Source: Actinomycetes bacterium (GTDB lineage Bacteria; Actinomycetota; Acidimicrobiia; Acidimicrobiales; Acidimicrobiaceae). Taken from it: 64,000 nucleotides of DNA. The DNA lies in NCBI GenBank assembly GCA_021822605.1, contig JAKAQL010000008.1:1-64000 (forward strand), read 5' to 3'. Every line of letters starts with the position of its first letter. Within the stretch, counting starts at the first letter, position 1. Below are positions 25,415 to 34,172 of the stretch, piece by piece. Under the pieces are notes generated by a model that was not told the origin of the DNA, did not search any database, and was given only the letters and a program-made list of their open reading frames with translations. The position numbers were made by a program, and so were the translations under genes.

Positions 25415-27574
25415 TCAATCGAAGACCTGTTCTGTAGTGGTACGCGTCTCGAACGTGCCAGGGGTGGGTGTCTCGGCTACCTCCAGGGACGATGGTTGGA
25501 GGTGCCATCTTCTGAGGCGCAAAGCGTTCATGACGACGATAAGGGATGAACTTGCCATGAGCGCAGCGGCGAGCATAGGGTTGAGGATGCCAAGAGCTGC
25601 CAAGGTGATGGCAACTGCGTTATAGCCGAATGCCCATGCAAAGTTCTCATGAATGTTGCGCAAGGTTGCTCGCGCCAGCGATATCGCGCTGGGCACCTTG
25701 GTAATGTCGTCACCAAGGATGGTGATATCGGCGCTAGCCTTGGCGATGTCGGTGCCGCTGGCGAGTGCGATCCCAAGGTCGGCTTGCGCAAGGGCTTGCG
25801 CATCGTTGATTCCGTCGCCGACCATAGCTACTCGTCTTCCGGTTGCCTGCTCACCGCGTACCGTCGCTGCCTTGTCACCTGGTTGGACGCCGGCTCGGAT
25901 TGCAGTGATGCCGAGGGCATCAGCCAGCACCTGCGCATTAGAGAGACGATCGCCGGTCAACATGACAACCTCGATGCCACTGCGTTCCAGGGTTTGGACG
26001 AGCTCTTTTGCCCCCTTCCGGAGCGTCTCATGAAGAGTGAAGAGGAGGGGTGGCTGTTCGTCGATCTGACAGGCAATGGTTCGCGATGCCTGGTTCGTCT
26101 CGATATTGAAGTACTGTGGCGCTGCTATCGTCACCGTGTGTCCGCCCGCTGTCCCGACTAAACCTGAGCCAGGTAGTTCTCGCACAGCCTCCACTGGCGC
26201 CCTCAGCGTTGATAGTGCGGTGAGTGCACGGGAGACTGGATGCGTAGAGGCCTGAGCAACCGTCGCGATGAGGACCTTGCCCTCCTCGCTTAGTCCCGTG
26301 GGTAGGTCATCGAGTGCGAGTGTCGCATCGGTCAGGGTTCCCGTCTTGTCGAGGAAGACGGTGTCGATCTTGGGTACCTGCTCAAGAACGGTTGGACTCT
26401 GAATGAGAATACCGGTACGTGCCGCCCGAGAGGTGGCTACTAGGAATGCGATTGGCGTGGCAAGACCAAGTGAGCATGGACAGGCTACCACCAGCACCGC
26501 AATACCCGCGACGAGCGCCTTGATGATCGAACCTTGGGTTAGCCAGATCAAGAACGTGGCGATCGCAATGAGAATGACTACTGGAACAAAGACGCGAGAG
26601 ACTCGATCGCTCAGGCGCTCCAAATTCGCCTTTTTGGCCTGGGCCTGCGCTACCTGTTGAGTGAGCTGTGACAAAAAACTGCGTTGGGCACTGGTTATCG
26701 CGATGCCCTCCAACAAATGATCACGGTTGATCGACCCCGCGAGAATAGTGCTTCCTGGTCCAGCATGGTTGGTATCGGATTCCCCTGTGATGATCGCGGT
26801 GTCAACCGCAGATTCGCCAGCGGTGACGGTCATGTCGGTCGGAACGACTTGACCAGGGCGCACCGTGAGTAGGTCGTCACGCAGGATCTCCTTGGCCGGA
26901 ATTGTCATTTCGACCCCTTGGCGAGACACGGTGACGTCGCCGAGGATCTTTGCCTGGAGGTCGTTGAGATCGCTCCTCGCCGCTACCTTTGCGCGCTCTT
27001 CGATCCATCGTCCGAGATAGATGACGGTCGGCACGATCGCTGCCGCATCAAAGAAGATTGGTTCACTTGTCTTCGCTGCGATGGTGATGACTGCCGACCA
27101 GCTGAAGGCGGTGACAAAGCCAAGTGCGACAAGGGAGTCCATGCCTCCCGTCAAGTGTCGGAGGTCGCGAAGTGCAGTCACCAGGAAGCCACGACCAACG
27201 AGAATGATGACAACAAGGGCTAGCACTAGTGCGATCGGTCGTGCTATCGACCATATGGAGAGATCGCCACCAAGGAGCACGGCACTGAGTAGTGCGCTCA
27301 CGAGCAACGGCCATCGGTGGTGTGTCAACTGGGGGGAGGTCGCCTCCTGATCCTTGGCAACCGCTTCATAGCCGGCTTGGCGAACTGCCGCTAAAATTCG
27401 GTCGGTGTCAAGGGCGCTGGGGTCAAACGTGATGGTGGCCTCTTCTAGGGCATAGTTAACGGTTGCCGTTGCTCCTGGGAGGCGATTGAGCTTGCGTTCA
27501 ATACGAGATGCACAGCTCGTGCAGGTCATACCGAAGAGCTCTAGCTCAAGTTGTTTACTGGATGAGTTCGGCAT
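25415..27574 (-). CDS. copA: copper-translocating P1B-type ATPase
   Basis: This enzyme of about 719 residues has one N-terminal heavy-metal-binding domain (ELFGMTCTSCASRIERKL), then eight predicted helices with the metal-transport CPC in VVACPCSLGLATP. The actuator TGES loop is ITGESD, the phosphorylation site is FLDKTGTLTDA, and the hinge is MVGDGINDAQAL. It exports Cu(I). I prefer the start at 27574 (MPNSSSKQLELEL) because GAGG lies at a workable distance. Either start overlaps copZ, so the two are coupled. No CsoR- or CueR-type regulator is beside them. Confidence 0.95.
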   Translation of the reverse strand: MPNSSSKQLELELFGMTCTSCASRIERKLNRLPGATATVNYALEEATITFDPSALDTDRILAAVRQAGYEAVAKDQEATSPQLTHHRWPLLVSALLSAVLLGGDLSIWSIARPIALVLALVVIILVGRGFLVTALRDLRHLTGGMDSLVALGFVTAFSWSAVITIAAKTSEPIFFDAAAIVPTVIYLGRWIEERAKVAARSDLNDLQAKILGDVTVSRQGVEMTIPAKEILRDDLLTVRPGQVVPTDMTVTAGESAVDTAIITGESDTNHAGPGSTILAGSINRDHLLEGIAITSAQRSFLSQLTQQVAQAQAKKANLERLSDRVSRVFVPVVILIAIATFLIWLTQGSIIKALVAGIAVLVVACPCSLGLATPIAFLVATSRAARTGILIQSPTVLEQVPKIDTVFLDKTGTLTDATLALDDLPTGLSEEGKVLIATVAQASTHPVSRALTALSTLRAPVEAVRELPGSGLVGTAGGHTVTIAAPQYFNIETNQASRTIACQIDEQPPLLFTLHETLRKGAKELVQTLERSGIEVVMLTGDRLSNAQVLADALGITAIRAGVQPGDKAATVRGEQATGRRVAMVGDGINDAQALAQADLGIALASGTDIAKASADITILGDDITKVPSAISLARATLRNIHENFAWAFGYNAVAITLAALGILNPMLAAALMASSSLIVVMNALRLRRWHLQPSSLEVAETPTPGTFETRTTTEQVFD

Positions 27575-27758
27575 CGTAGCCGGCCTCATCCATTGCAGCG
27601 ATCAAGGTCTCCACTTGTAGCTCTTCGCCCTCGACGGTTACGATCTTTGCGTCAATATCGACCACGACGGATTGCACGCCTGGGATCTTTCCCACTTCGC
27701 CTTGAATCGCCTCTTGACAGTGGTGACAGCTCACGGTTGGAACACTAAATTGCATCAT
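27555..27758 (-). CDS. copZ: copper chaperone CopZ (HMA domain)
   Basis: I start this small protein (67 residues) at 27758, where GAGGG lies six bases upstream; the track's longer form would add an unstructured tail. It is a single ferredoxin-like heavy-metal domain with VPTVSCHHCQEAIQGEV as the Cys-x-x-Cys site and GVQSVVVDIDAKIVTVEGE as the following strands. It should carry Cu(I) to CopA, whose gene it overlaps. Confidence 0.9.
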   Translation of the reverse strand: MMQFSVPTVSCHHCQEAIQGEVGKIPGVQSVVVDIDAKIVTVEGEELQVETLIAAMDEAGYDAELIQ

Positions 27759-27783
27759 CGAGTCCCTCATCTTTCTCATCTCC

Positions 27784-27814
27784 AGTCTATCCTTGCCTGC
27801 ATTGGCCGATGCAA
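27784..27814 (-). promoter_or_regulatory. probable copZ-copA promoter
   Basis: On the minus strand a TAGACT hexamer (27784-27789) is preceded by TTGCAT at a long 19-base spacing. The TTGCAT overlaps the first codons of the divergent MFS gene. No copper operator is recognisable. Confidence 0.4.
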
Positions 27815-29023
27815 GGAGTGGTGGTGGTGGATGAGACAGTCGCGGGATCTCGGCGTGTTGATGTGAGGGTGATGCTGGTTGCGATCGGACTGTCCCTCGC
27901 AGCGGCAACATCGCTTGGTTTCGCACGCTTTGCATACTCTTTACTTCTGCCGACGATGCGTACCGCTTTGCACTGGAGTTACTTCGCGGCTGGCGCGATG
28001 AATACTGCCAACGCTATTGGGTACCTTGGAGGTGCACTCCTGGTTACGCGCATCTCGGATCGATTCGGGAACCGCCGGTCATTTGTCGTGAGCGGTGCAG
28101 GCATGGTCGTTTCGCTGGCCCTGACACCGGTGAACGCTCACCTCGTGCCGCTGCTCGGCCTCCGAATCATCTCTGGTTTCTGCGGTGCAGTGATCTTTGT
28201 CGTTGGGTCCTCCCTTGCTCAACAGGCCGCACGAGGACTATCGCGGTCGGGAGCTGCGGTCATTCTTGGGGTCTACTTCGGAGGTGCGGGCCTGGGTACC
28301 GCTGTGAGCGGCGCGATTATCCCTGCCATCCATCTGGGTATTGGCACACTATGGAGGGTCGATTGGTCGATCTTGGCCATCATCACATTGCTCGCGATGA
28401 CCGGCGCCGTACTCGCATCGCTACAGGTGGGCGATCCTCCCGTGCGCACTGCCCAAGAACGACATCTTGGCCACTACCGGCCGTTGCTCCCCGCACTTAT
28501 CGCCTACGGGCTGTTTGGCTTCGGCTACCTAGCATTTTTGACATTTCAAGTTGCCCTCATGAGCCATCAAGGCTTGGCGTCCTCGAGAGTCGTGATCTCC
28601 TATGTCATCTTTGGCATGGTCGCCGCGATCAGCGGTTTCGTCTGGTTTCGACCACTCGCTGGTCACAAGCCCGGCCTGGTGGCGGCGTCGATCTATCTTT
28701 CTGGGGCAATCGGAGCGTCGCTCTATCTGTTGTCGAAAGCACTCTGGGTCGAGATGGTCGCTGCCATGCTCTTCGGGCTTGCACTCATGAGCTGTTCTAC
28801 CGCCTTCGGGGTCGTGACTCGGGTGGTACTTCCGCCTTCGCTGCAGACAGGTGCGATGGGTGTGGCGACGGTGGCGATTGCGGTCGGGCAAAGCCTGGGC
28901 CCTCTCGTAACCGGTCAAGTCGCCGACTCGCATTTTGGTCTGGCTGGTGCAATTGGTGTCGGTGCCACCTTCATCGGACTGGCAGCGATCACCTCGCTCT
29001 TCCAGCGCACTCAGGCGGCGTAA
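27809..29023 (+). CDS. MFS transporter, YbfB/YjiJ-like
   Basis: This protein of about 400 residues has 12 predicted helices. The opening block GFARFAYSLLLPTMRTALHW, with AGAMNTANAIGYLGGALLVTR, is typical of the YbfB/YjiJ branch of the major facilitator superfamily. The start is uncertain: AAGGAG at 27813 would favour the GTG at 27824 or 27827 rather than the ATG at 27809. It is divergent from copZ with overlapping promoter space. The substrate is unknown, and a link to copper is only positional. Confidence 0.88.
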   Translation: MQGVVVVDETVAGSRRVDVRVMLVAIGLSLAAATSLGFARFAYSLLLPTMRTALHWSYFAAGAMNTANAIGYLGGALLVTRISDRFGNRRSFVVSGAGMVVSLALTPVNAHLVPLLGLRIISGFCGAVIFVVGSSLAQQAARGLSRSGAAVILGVYFGGAGLGTAVSGAIIPAIHLGIGTLWRVDWSILAIITLLAMTGAVLASLQVGDPPVRTAQERHLGHYRPLLPALIAYGLFGFGYLAFLTFQVALMSHQGLASSRVVISYVIFGMVAAISGFVWFRPLAGHKPGLVAASIYLSGAIGASLYLLSKALWVEMVAAMLFGLALMSCSTAFGVVTRVVLPPSLQTGAMGVATVAIAVGQSLGPLVTGQVADSHFGLAGAIGVGATFIGLAAITSLFQRTQAA

Positions 29024-29128
29024 CAAGTCACGGGTGTGAACGAGTCAATAGGCACTCACTTCGCAGAAATTCGTGTTGCAGGTGAGCCGCTGAATCTATC
29101 GACCCACCCCGTTCCACGAAGATCCTGG

Positions 29129-29199
29129 AGGCGGCGAGCGGATTCGAACCGCTGTGCAAGGCTTTGCAGGCCTCTGCCTAACCACTCGGCCACACCGCC
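29129..29199 (-). tRNA. tRNA-Cys(GCA)
   Basis: The minus strand folds with acceptor GGCGGTG/CGCCGCC (one G-U), D arm GGCCGAGTGGTTAGGC, anticodon loop CTGCAAA (GCA), T arm GCGGTTCGAATCCGC and discriminator U. The U discriminator is a known identity element of tRNA-Cys. CCA is not encoded. Confidence 0.95.
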
Positions 29200-29281
29200 A
29201 GTAATCTATAGGAGACTAATCGGGGCAGCAATCTGAACCGATCGAGTTGGCTGAGTCGGTGAGATTGGAACAAGATAGATC

Positions 29282-29791
29282 GTGAACAGACGCAAGGTGA
29301 TAGGTTGGAGCACTGGAGTAGGGGCGATCGTCGTGGTCAGCATTGGAACACTGGCCGCCATTCCGAGCGGTGGACAGAAACCAGCGCAAATTCCGATCCC
29401 GGGTTCGGCGACGACGGCCTTGCCACAACTACAAAAACTGGGACCTGACGGTCAGATTCCAAGGAATGTAGCGGAGACAGTCCTGCTACCGGTCGGGATG
29501 GTGCCTACTGGCTATAAGAACTTAAATCCCCAGGGTACTACCTTCGATGGTTATGTCCTCTATCGATCAACGATGACTCCGCCACAGGTGCTCGCCTTCT
29601 TCAAGGCTGCGCTGCCCGATGCTGGCTGGCACCTCTACAATGCGAGCGTCACCAAGGGTCAGGATGTGATCTTGGCATCCAAGGCAGGAAGCGACGGTTT
29701 CTATTGGGAGGTTGGCATCAAAGATCCTTTTCCGAGTGGGAGATCCCGGTCCAATCTTCAGCTACGAGTGATTCAGATTAGCTTCTCATGA
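29282..29791 (+). CDS. membrane-anchored or secreted protein of unknown function
   Basis: This 169-residue protein starts at a GTG with a basic N-terminus (MNRRKVIGW) followed by a hydrophobic anchor (VGAIVVVSIGTLAAIPSGG). A Pro-rich linker and a folded domain follow (VLYRSTMTPPQVLAFFKAAL, PDAGWHLYNASVTKGQDVIL). I do not recognise the family; the domain resembles small extracytoplasmic substrate-contact domains only in general pattern. The stop overlaps the next gene's ATG (ATGA), so it is probably made together with the geranylgeranyl-reductase-like enzyme. Confidence 0.7.
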   Translation: MNRRKVIGWSTGVGAIVVVSIGTLAAIPSGGQKPAQIPIPGSATTALPQLQKLGPDGQIPRNVAETVLLPVGMVPTGYKNLNPQGTTFDGYVLYRSTMTPPQVLAFFKAALPDAGWHLYNASVTKGQDVILASKAGSDGFYWEVGIKDPFPSGRSRSNLQLRVIQISFS

Positions 29792-31011
29792 GAGTGCTCG
29801 TCGTCGGGGCTGGTCCGGCTGGGTCGCTGACCGCCATGCTGCTCGCCAAGAGTGGTCACGAGGTCACGCTGGTCGACCGATCCTCATTCCCAAGGGACAA
29901 AGCGTGTGGGGACGTCATTGGACCGTTGGCCCTCGCAATGCTCGATCGTCTGGGGGTCGAACTCTCCGGTGACCGGCATCGCATAGGGTCGATGTGGCTT
30001 GGCTTCGAGGGTCGCGAGATGCTCATGCCAGCTCGTGCCGGACTCAATCACGGCGGTTACGGGTTGACAATTCGGCGCAAGGAGTTCGATGATCTGCTCT
30101 ATCGCCAGGCTATCACTGCGGGGGCCGAGAGTCGGGTTGGGGTCGTTGGTGACGTACAAAGAAGCGGCCCGCACCTGCGAGTCCTCCTGGATGGGAGACA
30201 GGAGGAGTTCGATATCGTCGTGGGCGCCGACGGAGCTAACTCCGGTGTTGCTCGCTCCATGGGGATGGTGGAGCCTGAGCGAATTCTGCTGGGTTTTGCA
30301 CTGCGGCGACATCTTTCCGGTTCGGTACGAGCTGACCGGGTTGATTTACTGCTTGGGGGTCGCGGACCGATCACTCCAGGGTACGGGTGGGTATTTGATC
30401 AGGGTGGTGGGCAGCTCAATCTCGGTGTCGGAGTGGGTGTTGGTGGAGAGCGGACTCGAGCGAGAGGGGTACGTGAACTCTTAGACCAGTATCAACAGGA
30501 TCTGCTCGATCGCAAGATCATCACCACAGCCGGAGCCCACCAAGAGATGGGTGGTTGGCTGAAGATGGGTCTCGTCGGCACACGTGTGGCATCGGATGGG
30601 GTGTATCTCGTTGGCGATGCGGCGGGGCTGGTGAACCCGCTACAGGGCGAGGGAATCGCCGCGGCGCTCATGAGTGCTTCGTTGTGTGCGTCGGTGATCG
30701 ATCGATGGGGTGTGGATGGCGATGCTGCCTATCGCAGTGCAATCGACCAGCACTTTCGTAAGTTCCTTGCCACTGGCTACACCATCCAGCGCCTGGCTCT
30801 TGCTCATCCGAAAGCCACCCGTCTGGCGATGCAGTCACTGGTACGTGTCGGCCGCCGATCTGAGCGGATTGCGAGTGGCTGGGGAATCTTCTGGAACGAC
30901 CTCACCGAGCACTCAGGTCCGCAGCCGGGAGCGTTTGTCGCCTGGTCGGCGCTCACGCTGGGTCAGTCGGTGACAACCTTCACAAAGGCTCGACCGTCGT
31001 GGCCAGATTAG
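29788..31011 (+). CDS. geranylgeranyl reductase family FAD-dependent oxidoreductase
   Basis: This 407-residue flavoprotein has the FAD-binding VLVVGAGPAGSLTAMLLAKSG, the family's DKACGDVIGP segment, VVGADGANSGVARSMG, and GVYLVGDAAGLVNPLQGEGI near residue 275. Such enzymes saturate isoprenoid chains (archaeal lipids, chlorophyll, menaquinone MenJ) or act as related hydroxylases. In an actinobacterium, menaquinone side-chain or other polyprenyl reduction is the most likely role, but the substrate is not readable. It is coupled to the anchored protein before it. Confidence 0.87.
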   Translation: MRVLVVGAGPAGSLTAMLLAKSGHEVTLVDRSSFPRDKACGDVIGPLALAMLDRLGVELSGDRHRIGSMWLGFEGREMLMPARAGLNHGGYGLTIRRKEFDDLLYRQAITAGAESRVGVVGDVQRSGPHLRVLLDGRQEEFDIVVGADGANSGVARSMGMVEPERILLGFALRRHLSGSVRADRVDLLLGGRGPITPGYGWVFDQGGGQLNLGVGVGVGGERTRARGVRELLDQYQQDLLDRKIITTAGAHQEMGGWLKMGLVGTRVASDGVYLVGDAAGLVNPLQGEGIAAALMSASLCASVIDRWGVDGDAAYRSAIDQHFRKFLATGYTIQRLALAHPKATRLAMQSLVRVGRRSERIASGWGIFWNDLTEHSGPQPGAFVAWSALTLGQSVTTFTKARPSWPD

Positions 31012-31112
31012 GCGCAGCGAGACGGTTCGCGATTGGGAGGTCAACCAGGATCGAACCCCTGGCCGAAGACTCTCGGTCGCTGGTTGCACGGTTCGTGTGG
31101 TTGTGACGTGGG

Positions 31113-31655
31113 CTATGGTATGGCCGGCAGCCCATCGATACTGTGGGCGTTGTAGCGTTTGCGGTAGTTTTTGAGGCCTTCGCTGCCCTTCGCAGCGAGC
31201 CAGTTTTCTAGACGGTCTCGCTGGCGCATCTGGGCGGCCATGGGTACCCCGTAGCCACACGAGTTAGTCACGCTCGTGATGGTGATCAGGATAATGGCGC
31301 GGGCACCCTCCCGGTTAGGAAACTTCGTGACCAACGATTCAAATCTTGACCCACCTGGTAACAGGGGTTGGCCACTGCCGTAGATACGCAGGATGTTTGG
31401 CACGCCAGCGAACGAGCAGAACATTAAGGTGATTCGTCCATTTTCTCTGAGATGGGCGATCGTCTCGGCACCCGAGCCAGTGAGGTCGAGGTATGCGACA
31501 TGTCGCACGTCTGGCACATGGAGTGTGTCGCGTAAACCCTTCGGCGAACAGTTGATATGGCCATGATCGCTTAGCGGAGCCGTTGCGACAAAAAAGACCT
31601 CCTGATCGTGAATGAAGTTGATGTCATCAGTGGTCAGCTCGGCGTGCGTAGTCAT
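31113..31655 (-). CDS. pyridoxamine 5'-phosphate oxidase family protein
   Basis: This 180-residue protein has the split-barrel flavin fold: FFVATAPLSDHGHINCSPKG, VRHVAYLDLTGSGAETIAHL and RITLMFCSFAGVPNILRIYG, then PNREGARAIILITITSV. Family members bind FMN or F420 and reduce various substrates, and some bind heme. It is not the vitamin B6 enzyme PdxH. It faces the flavoprotein gene and is separated by 100 bases containing a small hairpin. Confidence 0.85.
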   Translation of the reverse strand: MTTHAELTTDDINFIHDQEVFFVATAPLSDHGHINCSPKGLRDTLHVPDVRHVAYLDLTGSGAETIAHLRENGRITLMFCSFAGVPNILRIYGSGQPLLPGGSRFESLVTKFPNREGARAIILITITSVTNSCGYGVPMAAQMRQRDRLENWLAAKGSEGLKNYRKRYNAHSIDGLPAIP

Positions 31656-32188
31656 CTTCTTGAATCTAGCTACGCACTCTCTCCGGCTGGGCGTACAGGA
31701 ATTGAATTATCCACAATTTTCGTGCCCGATGGCTGCTTGCGACCCCACAGCATCTCGAGCCCTGTTCGGCGAGGCTGCGGTGCGGGCTTATCAGATTGTC
31801 TGGGCGTTAGCACCTGTCCGGTGCACTGCTAAGGTTTCGCGTGCATCAGTTGTTGTGGCTGGATTTCGCTGCCGATTGGCACTTCACGGTGGGGCTGAGT
31901 GGTAGCCTTTGGTGTCGGTGCTCCTGTTGTGATCCTCGCCTGCCAACGGTGAAGGCCTAGACAAGGATGGTGTAACCCTATATGAAGACGGATCTCTTGA
32001 AACGGTCGGTCGACGTTCATGCTCCATATGGCAGGGGAGGGCGGTCTTCGACGGTGTGGCCATTGGCGAGCAACGAGGGACGCACATCGTCCCCGGACGA
32101 GCGCTGACTCACGACTCTCTAGACGATCGATCCCAAGTGGACTGATAGGTGTGCAGCGTGAAGTCTTCGTTTTCCCGCACCGCGGATG
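31656..32188. other. long interval without a recognised gene
   Basis: About 530 bases lie between the PNPOx-fold gene and the pheA promoter. Two 100-160-codon frames cross it on opposite strands with unconvincing translations. I see no repeat or RNA gene. Confidence 0.45.
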
Positions 32189-32218
32189 TTGGTAATGGCA
32201 CCCTTGTTGTCCTAGGCT
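32189..32218 (+). promoter_or_regulatory. probable pheA-tyrA promoter
   Basis: TTGGTA (32189-32194) and TAGGCT (32213-32218) are spaced by 18 bases. The leader to the GTG start would be about 30 bases and includes GGGAGG. Confidence 0.5.
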
Positions 32219-32254
32219 TGATGGGACCGCGCACGAGTGAGGGAGGATTTCTTT

Positions 32255-33166
32255 GTGGCGAACCATGAACGCCCGATGATCTGTTTCGCAGGACCGCTTG
32301 GCAGCTCTGACCACCGAGTCATTGAGCTATTTGGTTTCACCGACTTTGATCCTCTTCCGATGCCCTCTGTCGAGCAGGTGATCTTTACCGTGTCCACCAC
32401 ACCAGGGCTTCTTGGTGTACTCCCCATCGAAAATTCTACCGAAGGAGAGTTGACGCTTACCCTTGATCGACTGATCTTTGATGCTGAGGACGCGTTCATC
32501 ATTGGCGAGGCAGTTCTTGCGGAGGAGATCTGGGGATTCTCTCTCAATGGTGAGGCGTCTGTTCATACGGTCATCTCCCACTCGATGATTCTCGACCTCT
32601 GTGCTGACTTCATTCGGCATCGCGGACTCAGCGTTCGTCACGCAGTATCCACGAAGGCTGCCTGCGACGAAGTAGTGAGTGCTCGAGATCCTGGATTGAT
32701 GGCCCTCGCGCCGCCAAGTGTCGGCGCGCAGGCGGGACTCAACGCGGTTGCCACCGAGGTAGCGCAGGTGAGTGAGTTGCGGACTCGTTATGCGCTGGTC
32801 GCGAACGCCCTTCCCGCTCCGACAGGCACCGATCGGACGATGCTCGCTATCGTCCCACGTTTTGATGCCGTCGGGGCGCTGAGTGAAATCGCTAATCACT
32901 TTAAAAATCATGATGTCAATATGTCGTCCATCTTGTCGCGCCCGCTGGCAGGAGAACGAGATGTTCACTGCTTCGTCGTGGTTGCTGATGGGCATGCCAA
33001 TGTCGAACCGGTGCGTTCGCTTCTTCGATCTCTGTTGCGAGCTGGTCATCAGGTCAAGTTGATGGGTTGCTATCCACGTTGGACTGCCAAGGACGTCGTT
33101 ACCCCCTCGACCCAACTTCCCCGGGGAGTGCTCTCCTACGAGGAGGCGGCTGGTTCAGGCGCATAG
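32255..33166 (+). CDS. pheA: prephenate dehydratase with ACT domain
   Basis: I start at the GTG at 32255, preceded by GGGAGG at the right distance; the protein is then 303 residues. The catalytic domain has LLGVLPIENSTEGELTLTLDR and SVRHAVSTKAACDEV, with the TR pair in ELRTRYALVANAL. The C-terminal ACT domain (VGALSEIANHFKNHDVNMSS, then ILSRPLAG) binds Phe for feedback control. It converts prephenate to phenylpyruvate. No chorismate mutase domain is fused. It is followed closely by tyrA. Confidence 0.93.
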   Translation: MANHERPMICFAGPLGSSDHRVIELFGFTDFDPLPMPSVEQVIFTVSTTPGLLGVLPIENSTEGELTLTLDRLIFDAEDAFIIGEAVLAEEIWGFSLNGEASVHTVISHSMILDLCADFIRHRGLSVRHAVSTKAACDEVVSARDPGLMALAPPSVGAQAGLNAVATEVAQVSELRTRYALVANALPAPTGTDRTMLAIVPRFDAVGALSEIANHFKNHDVNMSSILSRPLAGERDVHCFVVVADGHANVEPVRSLLRSLLRAGHQVKLMGCYPRWTAKDVVTPSTQLPRGVLSYEEAAGSGA

Positions 33167-33176
33167 GGGGATCTGT

Positions 33177-34172
33177 GTGGAGGGAGTTCATGGGCGGCTT
33201 GCGTCCGTTGGGGTGGTTGGTCTAGGCCATCTTGGGGCGTCGCTCGCCGCGGCGTTGACGAATGATGTCACGGTCGTCGGCTTTGATTCGAATCCGGTGT
33301 CGATGTCCATTGTTGTGCAACGTTTTGGGATCAATACGGCTGCATCATTGCTCGATCTTGTCTGCCAGAGTGAATTGATCGTGCTTGCAGTGCCGACCCC
33401 TGCGGTTCGAGGGGTTCGCGATCAGCTGGAGACTTTGGCCGATTTAACAGGGTCGCGTCCGGTCGTCTGTGATATCGCGTCAGTGAAGAATGAGCTAGCA
33501 CTCGATGACGATACTCCATCATCGTTGTCCTACATCAGCCTACACCCAATGGCAGGACGTGAGGGAAACGGTGCTGAAAGTGCCGACCCGTCGATATTTG
33601 CGAACGCGAACTGGGCAGTCGTGCTGACTGGCCAGGAGGAACCCCAGGCGCTAGCCTCGGCGTTGCTGGTTCCTCTTACCTTGGGCAACGGGGTCATACC
33701 GATCCTTCTGGCCGATCATGACCGTGCAATCGCCATGGTGTCTACTTTGCCGCACGTGAGCGCGGTTGCCCTCGGTCGCCTCGTTGGTCAGGCAGCTGAC
33801 CGCGTACTGTTGCGTAGATTGGCGGCAGGATCGATCCGTGATAGTGTTCGTGTTGCGCGCACCGACCCGGCACGAATTGTGGAGATGCTTTACCCGAATC
33901 GCGCGCAGCTCATCGGTGCCATCGATGCTCTGATTGGAGAGTTGCAGGCTTGTCTGGTTCACTTGGAAGACGAGCGTTGGCTGCTCGCTTGGACCCGTGA
34001 TGGTCATGACGGTGCGTGCTCACTCGATGACAGAGACGGAAGACGGTCCTCAAGTCACGTTCCCCAGGCGCTCCTGGTGGATGAGCTTATCCGGCTTGCA
34101 GGAGACGGTGCCATGATCGTCGGCCTTGGCTGGGAAGGGGATGACTTTCGTCTCGACCTAGTCGGCGGCTAG
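33177..34172 (+). CDS. tyrA: prephenate dehydrogenase family protein
   Basis: This 331-residue protein from a GTG start has a Rossmann start (VGVVGLGHLGASLAAALT) with an acidic residue after strand 2 (VVGFDSNPVS). The family motif YISLHPMAGREGNGAESAD is present, followed by a helical dimerisation domain. It oxidises prephenate (or arogenate) for tyrosine synthesis. The last 60 residues beyond the dimer domain are unusual and unassigned. It is 10 bases after pheA, so the two form a Phe/Tyr operon, and its 3' end overlaps the convergent GGDEF-EAL gene by 15 bases. Confidence 0.9.
   Translation: MEGVHGRLASVGVVGLGHLGASLAAALTNDVTVVGFDSNPVSMSIVVQRFGINTAASLLDLVCQSELIVLAVPTPAVRGVRDQLETLADLTGSRPVVCDIASVKNELALDDDTPSSLSYISLHPMAGREGNGAESADPSIFANANWAVVLTGQEEPQALASALLVPLTLGNGVIPILLADHDRAIAMVSTLPHVSAVALGRLVGQAADRVLLRRLAAGSIRDSVRVARTDPARIVEMLYPNRAQLIGAIDALIGELQACLVHLEDERWLLAWTRDGHDGACSLDDRDGRRSSSHVPQALLVDELIRLAGDGAMIVGLGWEGDDFRLDLVGG

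Noticed and set aside
28351-29085. 244-codon frame inside the MFS gene
   Set aside because: It is an out-of-frame shadow with no membrane pattern; the MFS frame has full family motifs.
31045-31062. A T-arm-like CCAGG...CCTGG stretch after the flavoprotein gene suggesting a tRNA piece
   Set aside because: The stem does not pair in T-arm register and no acceptor or anticodon arm can be drawn; it may only be a small hairpin.
31829-32314. 161-codon minus-strand ORF ahead of pheA
   Set aside because: It overlaps the pheA start and promoter and its translation looks like a shadow rich in His, Arg and Pro.
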